Positions 1-7,531 of a stretch of DNA of 18,819 nucleotides are shown here, in pieces. This DNA is from Zetaproteobacteria bacterium (GTDB lineage Bacteria; Pseudomonadota; Alphaproteobacteria; Micavibrionales; Micavibrionaceae), in contig NVXI01000001.1 in the NCBI GenBank assembly GCA_002747015.1, forward strand, positions 232,362 to 251,180. Reading direction: 5' to 3'. A program made the translations under genes and the position numbers. The notes beneath the pieces were generated by a model. It was not told where the DNA came from. It saw only the letters and a program-made list of their open reading frames with translations, and searched no databases. Position 1 is the stretch's first letter, and each line of letters starts with the position of its first letter.

Positions 1-254
1 TCTTGTCCATACTTTCTTTGCGTTGACGTCTCTTCTCTTGCTCTCATGCTATGTGTTTCTTCCTGAGTTTTAGGCTGTTTTTTTCCATATGAGGTTTCTT
101 GTGAACGCTCACTTTTTTCTTCATTCGTTTTGGGTTTATATTGTTCCTGACGGATAGACGCCGAACGTGTTTCCACGTTACGATATCCTTTATCAGGTTC
201 GGCTTGTTGTTTTTGTTCAGAAGTCTGAATGTCTGATTTCACTCGATGAAACAT
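1..254 (-). CDS. N-terminal part of unidentified charged protein (runs off left edge)
   Basis: An open frame starts at ATG 254-252 and stays open to the window edge, giving 84 complete codons. The visible part begins MFHRVKSDIQTSEQ and is rich in Lys, Glu, Gln, Ser and Thr with no hydrophobic segment, so it looks like a disordered cytoplasmic N-terminal tail. An AAAGG lies 12 nt upstream of the ATG. An in-frame upstream ATG (275-273, giving MERCAKK before this start) is possible but has a poorer leader. A short MF-starting polar tail is reminiscent of alphaproteobacterial bactofilins, but no bactofilin beta-helix is visible here, so I do not name it. The gene follows uvrC on the same strand after 229 bp and has a palindrome just upstream of its start. 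Confidence 0.6.
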   Translation of the reverse strand, partial: MFHRVKSDIQTSEQKQQAEPDKGYRNVETRSASIRQEQYKPKTNEEKSERSQETSYGKKQPKTQEETHSMRAREETSTQRKYGQ

Positions 255-292
255 TTTTTTCGCACACCTTTCCATAAGAGTATTAGAGATCG

Positions 293-308
293 ACACACTA
301 ATGTGTGT
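293..308. promoter_or_regulatory. 16-bp palindrome upstream of the left-edge gene
   Basis: The sequence ACACACTAATGTGTGT has perfect 6-bp arms around a 4-nt centre. It sits about 39 bp upstream of the start codon of the left-edge gene. It could be an operator for a dimeric regulator or a small hairpin in the 5' leader. No regulator family is identified. The rest of 255-483 shows no gene and no clear GC-rich terminator for uvrC. Confidence 0.3.
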
Positions 309-483
309 GCCAGATATTTAGTTAATTGTGACTGAATTGAATAAAAGGTAACACGGAGAAATAACCTCTGCAAGATATGATTCGGAGTTTTCCCCAAACA
401 AAAAGACATCATTCTGATTCAACACAGTTTTATTTTTATTCAAATTTTTTGCCAATTTATACGTAAAATCATATCAAACGACC

Positions 484-2331
484 TTACTTTTCATGAAAAT
501 GATTATAAATCACCTGCGCAAGCGATTTAGAAACCCCCGTCACCTTCGATAAATCAATGACGCTCGCCCCCTCAATCGCCTTCGCAGATCCAAAATGCAG
601 CAATAGTGCTTTTTTTCGTTTTGTACCCACGCCTTCAATATTATCCAATGGTGAAGTCAATAGTGCCTTCGCACGGCGTGCACGATGCGATCCAATGGCA
701 AACCGGTGCGCTTCATCCCTTAGCCTTTGTAGATAATAAAGAATAGGATCATTAACAGGGAGTTGGAACATCTCTCTTCCCAACATAAAAAACTTTTCAC
801 GTCCGGCATTACGATCTTCTCCCTTTGCAATAGCCACCAAGGTTAATTGATCCAACACCCCCAAATCTTCTAAAGCTTCACGACACGCGCTCAATTGCCC
901 TAACCCGCCATCAATCAACAAAAGGTCAGGCCATCCAACGCCACCCGCCTCATCTTCTTGCAACGCGTTTTTAAACCGCCGCGATAAAACTTCACGCATC
1001 ATTGCATAATCATCTCCAGGCCCAGCCACCTTAATATTGAACTTTCTATAAGAACTTTTCTGAAAACCATCCTCCCCCTCAACAACCATTGCACCAACCA
1101 TATGCGTACCCGAAATATGGCTATTATCGTAAACCTCAATACGCGTAGGAACGTCATCCAGACCGAACAACTCGGCAACGCCTTGGCGCATTTTCAACCG
1201 CGTTGTTGATAGACTACGAAAACGCTTCAGAGCCTCTTGTGCATTTTTCTCTGCAAAATCAACGGCGCGCTTATATTTCCCCCGTTTAGGAACGGATATC
1301 TGCACACCATGAGCCGCAGCAACAGAGAGCGCCTCTTCCAAAAGCGCCTCATCATCAATCTCCTTATTAATGATAATATGTTTAGGAACCGTTTTATTTT
1401 GGTAAAACTGCGCAATAAATGCAGATAATATTGCGCTCTGAGGTTCATCCTTGTCGTGACGCGGAAAATAAGATCTATTTCCTAAATTCTGACCTCCTCT
1501 ATAAAAAAATACCTGTAAGCAACTTACATCTCCGCCTTGGGTAATTGCGATAACATCCACATCACCAAGCTCATCATTCATTTCATGCTTTGCCTGAATA
1601 GATGTTAAGGCGCGAATACGATCACGATACCCTGCCGCAATTTCATAATCCATAATCGTACTGGCTTCTTCCATACGAGTACTAAGATACTGCTGCACAG
1701 CGCGGCTTTTCCCCTGCATAAAATCTTGCGCGCCTTTAACTTGCTGCGCATATTCTTCCTTACTAACCTTCCCAACACAAGGCGCAGTGCAACGTTTTAT
1801 GTGGTACTGTAGGCATGGTCGCTTTCGGCTTTCAAAGGTATGATCACTACAATTTCTCAATAGAAATGCTCTTTGAAGCGCAAAAAGCGTTCTATTGACG
1901 TCCCCTGCGCTTGGAAATGGTCCAAAATATTCACCCTTCATCGTCCGCGCACCACGATGTTTTAGTATTTGAGGAAAATCATGCCCTTCCTTTAACACTA
2001 TATAAGGAAAGGATTTGTCATCACGTAACAGAATATTAAACCGCGGCTTATAACGCTTAATCAAATTTGCCTCAAGAATAAGTGCATCCGCTTCGGTATG
2101 AGTATTAATGAACTCCATACGCCTAGTCATCGACACCATACGTTGCAACCTATGAGGTAACTTTTCAAAGTGAGTATAAGACATAACACGTTTTTTCAGT
2201 GCTTTTGCCTTGCCAACATACAAAACCTCATCCGTATCCGAGATCATCCGATAAACCCCAGGACTAAGAGGCAGAGATGCCACATAACCCGCAATTATTT
2301 TAATACCACGATCAATCGATGATGCTTTCAT
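484..2331 (-). CDS. uvrC: UvrABC excinuclease subunit C
   Basis: UvrC makes both incisions, 3' and 5' of a DNA lesion, after UvrA/UvrB loading in nucleotide excision repair, in the cytoplasm. At 615 residues it has the normal family length and all domains in order. The N-terminal GIY-YIG nuclease has GVY at 25-27, YVG at 38-40 and a Glu at 87 in the ILEANLIK segment. The cysteine set C161, C173, C181, C185 (spacing x11-x7-x3) matches the Fe-S ligands known from E. coli UvrC. The UvrB-interacting UVR motif is near 205-240. The RNase H-like 5' nuclease has D402 (YDNSH), D441, D474 (LIDGG) and H542 (EAHRF). Helix-hairpin-helix DNA binding is at about 560-612. The leader has only a weak AAGAAG ribosome site. 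The YDNSHI...YRKFNIK block resembles alphaproteobacterial homologues. Nothing suggests loss of function. Confidence 0.98.
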   Translation of the reverse strand: MKASSIDRGIKIIAGYVASLPLSPGVYRMISDTDEVLYVGKAKALKKRVMSYTHFEKLPHRLQRMVSMTRRMEFINTHTEADALILEANLIKRYKPRFNILLRDDKSFPYIVLKEGHDFPQILKHRGARTMKGEYFGPFPSAGDVNRTLFALQRAFLLRNCSDHTFESRKRPCLQYHIKRCTAPCVGKVSKEEYAQQVKGAQDFMQGKSRAVQQYLSTRMEEASTIMDYEIAAGYRDRIRALTSIQAKHEMNDELGDVDVIAITQGGDVSCLQVFFYRGGQNLGNRSYFPRHDKDEPQSAILSAFIAQFYQNKTVPKHIIINKEIDDEALLEEALSVAAAHGVQISVPKRGKYKRAVDFAEKNAQEALKRFRSLSTTRLKMRQGVAELFGLDDVPTRIEVYDNSHISGTHMVGAMVVEGEDGFQKSSYRKFNIKVAGPGDDYAMMREVLSRRFKNALQEDEAGGVGWPDLLLIDGGLGQLSACREALEDLGVLDQLTLVAIAKGEDRNAGREKFFMLGREMFQLPVNDPILYYLQRLRDEAHRFAIGSHRARRAKALLTSPLDNIEGVGTKRKKALLLHFGSAKAIEGASVIDLSKVTGVSKSLAQVIYNHFHEK

Positions 2332-2369
2332 ATTCTTCTTATACCCATTGATAGTGCGCTTTCATCCTT

Positions 2370-2398
2370 AAGATACTCTCCCAAATGTTAAAATTCAA
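2370..2398 (-). promoter_or_regulatory. Predicted promoter of uvrC
   Basis: Read on the minus strand, TTGAAT (2398-2393) and TATCTT (2375-2370) are separated by exactly 17 bp and lie about 40 bp before the uvrC start codon. Each hexamer matches 4 of 6 consensus positions. No LexA-type box was noticed between this element and the gene, so damage induction is not supported by what I see. Confidence 0.4.
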
Positions 2399-2562
2399 AC
2401 ATAATAAAGGATAGCATATAGCATTCCTAATACAGTGACAGCCCCAAGACTATCCTAAAGTATATGCGTCTAAGCCTTACACAACCTACGGCTATCATAT
2501 TGTTTTACAAGACGAAACAACTAAGCACAATTAAGGGTTGTTATTAGCAATAGATATACTAT

Positions 2563-2587
2563 TTGACAAATACTTGCACGCTGTCAA
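2563..2587. promoter_or_regulatory. Inverted repeat TTGACA/TGTCAA before the pentapeptide gene
   Basis: TTGACA (2563-2568) and TGTCAA (2582-2587) are perfect 6-bp inverted arms separated by 13 nt, ending 39 bp upstream of the ATG at 2627. The left arm is also a consensus -35 hexamer, but the nearest -10-like TATCTG (2589-2594) is 20 bp away, which is long. This could be a promoter with an overlapping operator. The remainder of 2332-2626 shows no gene. Confidence 0.3.
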
Positions 2588-2626
2588 CTATCTGATTATG
2601 TCAATGCAGTGTTAAAGGGGAATTAC

Positions 2627-3286
2627 ATGCAACATTTTAAAATATACAAGCACAAAAACCATACAGAAATATTTTCTGGATACTACGGTTCCTTTATAGA
2701 ATGTTTGGAAGATGCCGTTGAAAAGCAGGTTGATCTTACCAATATTAATTTACAAAACAAAAACATTTCTAACGCAAACTTAGATAATGCCCATATGCCA
2801 AACGCCATTTTCATTAATGCAAACTTGAGTGGCACCAACCTATCCGAAGCGCATCTGAACAATTCCATTTTTTACAATTGCTCACTATACAATACCTGCC
2901 TATCCTTTTCTGATTTAGAAAAATGCGACTTCAGAAATGCAAATTTCGGTGCAACCATGATCAATGGGGCAAATATACAAGATTGTATCTTTTCTACATT
3001 GTCTTGTTTTGATCTGGATTTTTATTTTGCAACAAATATGACAGGATGCCTCTTCGTATCGGAAGATGGTAAAATGCATAAAATGTCAAAGCATCCAATG
3101 GTATTAAAGGGATTTTTAAATACTCACATAATCATTCTGGATCACACCATAAAAATTGGCATTAAAACATTTCCAAAAACAATGCTTCCTGAATTAATGA
3201 ACGTGATCAGCTCTCAGGCCAAGAGAACATTAACCAATGATAACCACGTATTAATGGAGCCATTCAAAGAAAGTGACATCGCATAA
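2627..3286 (+). CDS. Pentapeptide-repeat protein
   Basis: This is a 219-residue protein whose residues from about 35 to 120 are tandem A(N/D)LxX-type pentapeptides (NANLD, NAHMP, NAIFI, NANLS, GTNLS, EAHLN and so on). Such repeats fold into a right-handed four-sided beta-helix. Members range from DNA-mimicking gyrase protectors to proteins with no known role. The short N-terminal cap (MQHFKIYKHKNH) and the non-repeat C-terminal third are not recognised. ATG 2627 is chosen because it follows a strong AAAGGGG ribosome site at 7 nt. An in-frame GTG at 2609 lies upstream of that site and is less likely. No signal peptide or membrane segment is present, so it is probably cytoplasmic. It starts the plus-strand accessory stretch. 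Function is unknown. Confidence 0.85.
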   Translation: MQHFKIYKHKNHTEIFSGYYGSFIECLEDAVEKQVDLTNINLQNKNISNANLDNAHMPNAIFINANLSGTNLSEAHLNNSIFYNCSLYNTCLSFSDLEKCDFRNANFGATMINGANIQDCIFSTLSCFDLDFYFATNMTGCLFVSEDGKMHKMSKHPMVLKGFLNTHIIILDHTIKIGIKTFPKTMLPELMNVISSQAKRTLTNDNHVLMEPFKESDIA

Positions 3287-3298
3287 CGAACAGTAAAA

Positions 3299-3330
3299 GA
3301 TAATCATGTGTGTATTGATGCCATTATCAA
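3299..3330. promoter_or_regulatory. Dyad symmetry between pentapeptide gene and small ORF
   Basis: Two overlapping inverted repeats are visible. GATAAT (3299-3304) pairs with ATTATC (3323-3328), and TTGAT (3315-3319) pairs with ATCAA (3326-3330) around a 6-nt spacer. They lie just upstream of the ribosome site at about 3336-3342 and within 235 bp of a MarR-type gene, so autoregulation through this site is conceivable. The arms are short and AT-rich and may be chance. Confidence 0.2.
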
Positions 3331-3350
3331 CATCAAAAAGGGGATTATAA

Positions 3351-3587
3351 ATGACAATATACTTAACCTGCCTCGGTGCTTTTGCACTCTATATAGAGAT
3401 AAATTATAAGCTGGGTAAGTACCCGTGCTTTACAAGTAAAAAACACAAAACAGAAACAATCATTCAACTGCCTTTTACAACTATAATTTTTACACCCCGT
3501 CATAAACTAATTGGCCGAACGGAAAACAAAAATGAAACAGGATCTAGAAAAATTCACAACACTACTGCGCGAACTACAAAAAATTGA
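3351..3587 (+). CDS. Possible small protein with hydrophobic N-terminus, overlapping the MarR-type gene
   Basis: This 78-codon frame starts at an ATG preceded by a strong AAAAAGGGG at 7 nt, almost the same leader as the pentapeptide gene. The first 15 residues are hydrophobic (IYLTCLGAFALYI), followed by a basic tail. Its last 56 bp overlap the 5' end of the MarR-type gene in another frame, and the tail there (GSRKIHNTTARTTKN) reads like a shadow translation. It could be a genuine small membrane protein, or a leader ORF whose translation is coupled to the regulator, which itself has a weak ribosome site. No homologue is recognised. The good ribosome site is the only strong argument for it. 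Confidence 0.35.
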   Translation: MTIYLTCLGAFALYIEINYKLGKYPCFTSKKHKTETIIQLPFTTIIFTPRHKLIGRTENKNETGSRKIHNTTARTTKN

Positions 3588-3861
3588 TATGGAATTTCCA
3601 CTACAATACGCCGTATGCCTGTTTGAAATAGCACTGGATGAAGGGCTGTGTCTCACTGACCTATCCGAGAAGACTGGCATGCCCCTTTCCACCATATCAA
3701 GGATAACCAGTGCCTTGGCAAAGGAAAAAGCCAGAGGGAAAAATTATGGGCTTGTACAAATAAGGATATCCCCACAAGAACGACGAAAAAAACAATTATT
3801 TTTATCAAAAAAAGGACATGGTGCAGCCAATAGCATATCAAACATCATCTCCCAAAAATAA
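3532..3861 (+). CDS. Short MarR-type winged-helix regulator
   Basis: This is a 109-residue protein with a winged helix-turn-helix. A helical stretch lies at 8-37, the recognition helix region LTDLSEKTGMPLSTISRITSA at about 41-61, and the wing GLVQIRISPQERRKKQLFLSKKG at 73-95, where SPQERR replaces the usual DP.DRR signature. MarR proteins are dimeric transcription factors, often responding to small ligands and binding short palindromes near their own gene. This one is short: only about 14 residues follow the wing, so the C-terminal dimerisation helices of the family (usually about 140-150 residues) are largely missing. ATG 3532 is preferred over a TTG at 3511 that directly follows an in-frame stop. 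The ribosome site is weak. The target and ligand are unknown. Confidence 0.75.
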   Translation: MKQDLEKFTTLLRELQKIDMEFPLQYAVCLFEIALDEGLCLTDLSEKTGMPLSTISRITSALAKEKARGKNYGLVQIRISPQERRKKQLFLSKKGHGAANSISNIISQK

Positions 3862-3973
3862 TGAACACAAAACGTTATAAATCTTCTATTGACCAAGGGC
3901 ACGATAACCATTACTTAAAAGCTGTGAATGATGTTAGCGTAAAAAATAATAAACTTTTTGATCGTTAATGTTT

Positions 3974-4059
3974 GGGCCCGTGGCGGAATGGTAGACGCTA
4001 CAGACTTAAAATCTGTTGCCTGTATAGGCGTGCCGGTTCGAGCCCGGCCGGGCCCACCA
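3974..4059 (+). tRNA. tRNA-Leu (anticodon TAA)
   Basis: A class II tRNA folds cleanly. The acceptor stem GGGCCCG pairs with CGGGCCC, the D-arm contains GGAATGGTAGA, and the anticodon stem ACAGA/TCTGT encloses loop CTTAAAA with anticodon TAA. A long variable arm (TGCCTGTATAGGCGTG) follows, and a T-arm GCCGG/CCGGC carries TTCGAGC. The discriminator is A and the CCA end is encoded (4057-4059). It decodes UUA and, by wobble, UUG. It stands alone with no neighbouring tRNA. I saw no second copy of its 3' end in the window, so there is no evidence that it serves here as an integration site. Confidence 0.97.
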
Positions 4060-4216
4060 CGTTTCTAAAATTTCTATCATATCACAAAGTAATTGTCTTT
4101 ATGGGCAAGTTGTACTAGCTGCTATTTCCTCAAAACGAACATTCATTACTAAGATTGCGAAATATGGGAGATGTTTCTTATATTTGTCATATCTCTATAA
4201 TTGTACTACTATTGGA

Positions 4217-4222
4217 TATAAT
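4217..4222 (+). promoter_or_regulatory. Possible -10 box before the 185-residue gene
   Basis: A consensus TATAAT lies 41 bp upstream of the GTG start of the next gene, within an AT-rich 203-bp spacer after the tRNA. No good -35 hexamer sits at 16-18 bp; the nearest, TTGTCA at 4184-4189, is 27 bp away. Nothing else is recognised in 4060-4262. Confidence 0.3.
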
Positions 4223-4262
4223 AAGAAAAACTATAAGCTTTATAAAATAAGAGGTAAAAGTA

Positions 4263-4820
4263 GTGCAGTCACAATATGACGATGACAAGTGGTTGGCTTC
4301 CCAAGTTAGATTAACTCAGCAAGAGTTGGTCAATGGTTTTCGGTATCAATTAGATAAACTACCTCTCAACGATGTTAGATGCGCTTTTTTAATGTCTCAA
4401 GACCTTTATAGAAGGGACAATGAAGAAACATTAGGTTCTTTGGATAAATTTAACGTAGTCAGTGATACAATCGACAAGGCATGTCGTGGAGCTGGTTTAG
4501 AGCATGTTTCAAAAACGAAATTTGGGCACCATTTTGCCCGTGCAATGTTTGGGGGACCTGAAGGTATGTTTCATGCGGAAGACTTGGGTGTTGGGGCTCA
4601 TAACATAGAGAAAATGATGGCTGAACACAAAAAACCTGATGGGGTGTCACAAAAAGCTTATGATAATTCGAAAAAATTAGGGGACTTAGCCAAAAACGTT
4701 GAAGAGGCTACACGTGATAATGATTTGGATGGTGGCTTAGTTTGTGTTTTTGGCAAAAAATGGCTTCGATTTAAAGCCAACTATGCCCCTGATAATGACT
4801 GGGGACACGATGACGTCTAA
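4263..4820 (+). CDS. Unrecognised 185-residue cytoplasmic protein
   Basis: I do not recognise this protein. It starts at GTG 4263, supported by AGAGG 8 nt upstream. It is hydrophilic with no signal peptide or membrane segment, and is largely helical in character up to about residue 150 (WLASQVRLTQQELVNGFRYQL, then an MMAEHKK helix). The middle has a His/Gly/Phe-rich stretch (KFGHHFARAMFGGPEGMFHAEDLG, about residues 86-109). The C-terminus is acidic and Trp-containing (WLRFKANYAPDNDWGHDD). It stands alone between the tRNA-Leu and a convergent nfeD-like gene, the kind of site where single accessory genes are often found. The clean ribosome site and full-length open frame argue that it is expressed. 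Confidence 0.7.
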   Translation: MQSQYDDDKWLASQVRLTQQELVNGFRYQLDKLPLNDVRCAFLMSQDLYRRDNEETLGSLDKFNVVSDTIDKACRGAGLEHVSKTKFGHHFARAMFGGPEGMFHAEDLGVGAHNIEKMMAEHKKPDGVSQKAYDNSKKLGDLAKNVEEATRDNDLDGGLVCVFGKKWLRFKANYAPDNDWGHDDV

Positions 4821-5066
4821 GATGTATGTTTATCATTATATTAATCTTAAAATATAAAATCCCATAAATTAAAAGAATTTTTGTTTTAATAATTTCTTCC
4901 ATTCCTCAAGAGTTGTCATAAATTGGTTCTAGGTAAGTCAGCTACACTCCACCACCATTCACTCTCTCCTATTTACCGCCGGATTCTAAAACCAATAATA
5001 ACGACGTGCAAGCGACAGTTCTAAAAGCACCACTGAGAAGAAGTATATAATGTAATATACTGGGAC
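4821..5066. other. Convergent intergenic spacer with an AT-only inverted repeat
   Basis: This 246-bp spacer lies between two convergent genes. The only structure seen is ATTAAAA (4868-4874) with TTTTAAT (4884-4890), an AT-only dyad that would be a weak hairpin. No coding potential or GC-rich terminator is apparent. Confidence 0.4.
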
Positions 5067-5552
5067 TTATGACGGATCAGTGATTTGCTCTTTAACAATC
5101 ATCGTCGTACCTTTAACAGCGCATATTTCAACACTTGCCCCACTTTCAAGCGATTCAAGCGATGAACCCTTATCAAGTTTTGCCTGCCAATTGATGCCTG
5201 AATAACGAATACTGCCGCCCGTCGCCGTGACTATCTCACTAACTGGGACAATCTTACCAATCATATCACTGGCATCATCACGGATATTGGCTTTTCCCTG
5301 AAATTTTTTCAGAGGTTTCCACAAAATAACAGCACTAAGAATTGAAAGAACGCCAACGGATAAGACTTCTAATTCCCAAGACGAAATCACACCCAAATTA
5401 ACAAATAAACCTGTGATAAGACAACCAACGGCAAAGAACAACAATGGCCCACTTAAACCAATAACGGTTAGCTCAAGAACAACACTAAGCCCTGCAAGGG
5501 CATAGAGAAGGTGTGCATGGTTATTTAATATATAGTCCCAAAGGGCTTCCAT
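5067..5552 (-). CDS. NfeD-like membrane protein (short form)
   Basis: This is a 161-residue member of the short NfeD family. Two to three transmembrane segments occupy about residues 12-82 (the LLYALAGLSVVLELTVIG and LLFFAVGCLITGLFV stretches, then a segment ending in SAVILW). A C-terminal soluble OB-fold domain covers about 95-160, with the typical pattern of a GKIV turn, a G..RYSG.NWQA strand and a G..VEI..VKG..MIV end. These proteins partner SPFH/stomatin-type proteins in the cytoplasmic membrane and are thought to stabilise their assemblies. The start lies 2 bp after the stop of the upstream SPFH gene, so the two are almost certainly co-transcribed and translationally coupled. The protease domain of long NfeD proteins is absent, as expected for this form. 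Confidence 0.9.
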   Translation of the reverse strand: MEALWDYILNNHAHLLYALAGLSVVLELTVIGLSGPLLFFAVGCLITGLFVNLGVISSWELEVLSVGVLSILSAVILWKPLKKFQGKANIRDDASDMIGKIVPVSEIVTATGGSIRYSGINWQAKLDKGSSLESLESGASVEICAVKGTTMIVKEQITDPS

Positions 5553-5554
5553 CT

Positions 5555-6571
5555 TTATTCCCTATCAATGCCGATATTCACATTTATATCATCATTGCTC
5601 AGCTTTAATGAATTCGAGACAGCAATGGCCTGTGCAACCGTATCTGCAATATTATTGCCCGTATTACCATCGGTTAAAATAACAGATCCTTCGGCAGCAA
5701 TCGCTCTATGTGCATCAATTGCTTGTTGAGCCAGCGTCAATTGGACAGCCTGCTTACCCTCATCCGTTGCCGCTTGCTTACCAACAACTTTAAGGGCCGC
5801 TGCGTCAGCCTCAGAAACAAGACGGATCGCCTCCGCCTTACCAGCAGCCTCAAGAACTTGTTTTTCCTTAACGGCCTCCGCAATCAATACAGTTTCTTGT
5901 TTTTCCGCTTCCGCAGCTAAAACACGAGCCCTCTTCTCGCCTTCCGCTTTTGTAATCTCAGCACTTTTGACACCTTCGGCAGTCAAAATCACAGAACGTT
6001 TTTCCCGCTCTGCCGTCATTTGCTTCTCCATATCCTCTTTAATGGATTGCGGCGGCGTAATATCCTTAATCTCGTAGCGCGTGACTTGCACGCCCCAAGG
6101 CGCAGTCGCCTCTGTCATCGCAGTTAGGATATGAGCATTAATAACATCACGATTTTGGAAACATTCATCCAACTCCATAGAACCAATAGCATTACGCATA
6201 GTCGTCATGGCAAGTTGGGTCACGGACCTCTTATAATCAGTAACATTATTTGTCGCAGCCGCAGCATCTGTCACCTTCATGAACAAAATCCCATCGATCT
6301 GTAGGCTAATATTATCCTTGGTGATTGCTGATTGAGAACTAATCTCCAAAGATTGCTCTTTTAAATTTCTGTCTGCCGCTATGCGTTGAACAAATGGCAC
6401 GATAAAGTTAAGACCTGCACTTAATGTACCGCTGTACTTGCCAAGTGTATAAATCACATAACCTCTATTTTGAGGTACAAAAAGAACACCACGTTTTAAA
6501 GTAACTAACGCAACAAGAGCAGCCCACAAATATGGGTTTGTAAAAATAGACGCAGGTATATCCATGTTCAT
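5555..6571 (-). CDS. SPFH/stomatin-family membrane protein (QmcA-like)
   Basis: This is a 338-residue slipin/QmcA-type protein. A short N-terminal hydrophobic anchor (about 12-32) leads into the SPFH (Band 7) domain, with the characteristic VPQNRGYVIYTLGKY, GLNFIVPF, ITKDNISLQIDGILFMKV and TTMRNAIGSMELDE segments through about residue 175. An Ala/Glu/Lys-rich coiled coil with repeated AEAEK, AEGEK and AGKAEAIRL units spans about 180-270, and a Gln/Ala-rich tail follows. Such proteins form large ring- or cage-like oligomers organising membrane microdomains and proteases, and usually pair with NfeD, as here (2-bp gap to the next gene). The first ATG follows a purine-rich AAGAAAGA. Family assignment is firm. 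The exact physiological client is unknown. Confidence 0.95.
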   Translation of the reverse strand: MNMDIPASIFTNPYLWAALVALVTLKRGVLFVPQNRGYVIYTLGKYSGTLSAGLNFIVPFVQRIAADRNLKEQSLEISSQSAITKDNISLQIDGILFMKVTDAAAATNNVTDYKRSVTQLAMTTMRNAIGSMELDECFQNRDVINAHILTAMTEATAPWGVQVTRYEIKDITPPQSIKEDMEKQMTAEREKRSVILTAEGVKSAEITKAEGEKRARVLAAEAEKQETVLIAEAVKEKQVLEAAGKAEAIRLVSEADAAALKVVGKQAATDEGKQAVQLTLAQQAIDAHRAIAAEGSVILTDGNTGNNIADTVAQAIAVSNSLKLSNDDINVNIGIDRE

Positions 6572-6679
6572 TCTTTCTTTATGTATTGAACCTGCAATAG
6601 TTCTAGAGATATTCCCTAAACCTGTCCATCATTTACAGAAAATATCAGGAGGATCTTAACATTAAAAGCGATCCACAAT

Positions 6680-7450
6680 TCAAAGAGTATAGTCAGAGCC
6701 TATATTGGTATTGCGCATTTCATATGCTTTCGCAGCGTCCACAATATTACCTTTTCCTTCGAAAAATACTGAAAGGTGACTATTGTTCCATCCATCGACA
6801 AGCCGCCCAGATTCTTTGGCCGCCGCCATTTCACTCCAGAAATCATCAAATGGCTTATCCCCAACCCAAGAATCATGAAAGGATATTTGTAAATCTTCGA
6901 AACATTTATATTCCTCAACAAGGCGATCTAAAACACCATTGTCAGCGTACGTACCATAGATAGAAAAATCCATATTCAAAACAGTATCCAACAATTTTGC
7001 TTTGCCATTTAGGCCGCCATAATTGCAAACGGATGAATCGGCCAGCCCAACATCTTCCAACGTTTCTTCCATCGCCGCATTAATTCCGTCTTCTTCATCT
7101 ATGCCATGCTTAATACCGGGCATCAGTTGAAGAGTAAAACCATCAAACTGTACAACACCAATTGGCGGTATTGTTCTTGGGTGATATCCATGCGCAACAC
7201 GGTCATCATTATCCCCCATTTCTTTAGAACTTGGATACAAACGAAGCACAGCACCATATTGATTCAACATAATATTATAACCACATTCGCTTGTTTTAAC
7301 GACATCGGTTTTTTCATCGGGTGTTGCCAAACCCATCTTTTTGAAAATTGGATCAAGATCACTCAATGTTAAGGCATCAGGGTGAACCTCAGCCCCCCTA
7401 GATGACGCCAACACGCCTTTAACTTCATTTGAAAATATTTCACCAATCAT
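6680..7450 (-). CDS. Unrecognised 256-residue soluble protein
   Basis: I do not recognise this protein. It is acidic, lacks a signal peptide or membrane segment, and appears to be mixed alpha/beta. A strand-rich part lies at about 55-120 (YNIMLNQYGAVLRLYP and IGVVQFDGFTLQLMPG), and a helical, Trp-containing part follows from about 175 onward (HDSWVGDKPFDDFWSEMAAAK). The strand-rich part faintly recalls a kinase N-lobe and hinge, but no catalytic-loop or DFG-like residues follow. The ATG at 7450 has no clear ribosome site. It sits on the same strand between tamB (81 bp upstream) and the SPFH gene (108 bp downstream), so it may be read through from either operon, but its spacing does not demand a link. 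Confidence 0.65.
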   Translation of the reverse strand: MIGEIFSNEVKGVLASSRGAEVHPDALTLSDLDPIFKKMGLATPDEKTDVVKTSECGYNIMLNQYGAVLRLYPSSKEMGDNDDRVAHGYHPRTIPPIGVVQFDGFTLQLMPGIKHGIDEEDGINAAMEETLEDVGLADSSVCNYGGLNGKAKLLDTVLNMDFSIYGTYADNGVLDRLVEEYKCFEDLQISFHDSWVGDKPFDDFWSEMAAAKESGRLVDGWNNSHLSVFFEGKGNIVDAAKAYEMRNTNIGSDYTL

Positions 7451-7531
7451 AAAATCAATTATAACTTATAACATTCATAAAATACAATATTGCAATAAAC
7501 ACACATATTCACACGCATTTAAGAAATACCC

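Noticed and set aside
2463..2546. Small ORF (27 codons) in the spacer before the pentapeptide gene
   Set aside because: No ribosome site and unremarkable composition; length is within chance expectation.
4059..4820. Integrative element inserted at the tRNA-Leu
   Set aside because: No integrase gene and no direct repeat of the tRNA 3' end were found in the window.
4868..4890. Rho-independent terminator between the convergent genes
   Set aside because: The only inverted repeat is AT-only with a 9-nt loop and no GC stem, too weak for a terminator call.
5067..6571. SPFH/NfeD pair as a novel system
   Set aside because: Pairing of a stomatin-type protein with a short NfeD protein is widespread and both look standard here.
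6652..6674. GGATC/GATCC inverted repeat upstream of the SPFH gene
   Set aside because: Only 5-bp arms separated by about 13 nt; easily explained by chance.
6680..7450. Kinase-like reading of the 256-residue protein (strand-rich part followed by a hinge-like segment)
   Set aside because: No glycine-rich loop, catalytic HxD loop or DFG-like motif is visible, so the resemblance is too weak to name.
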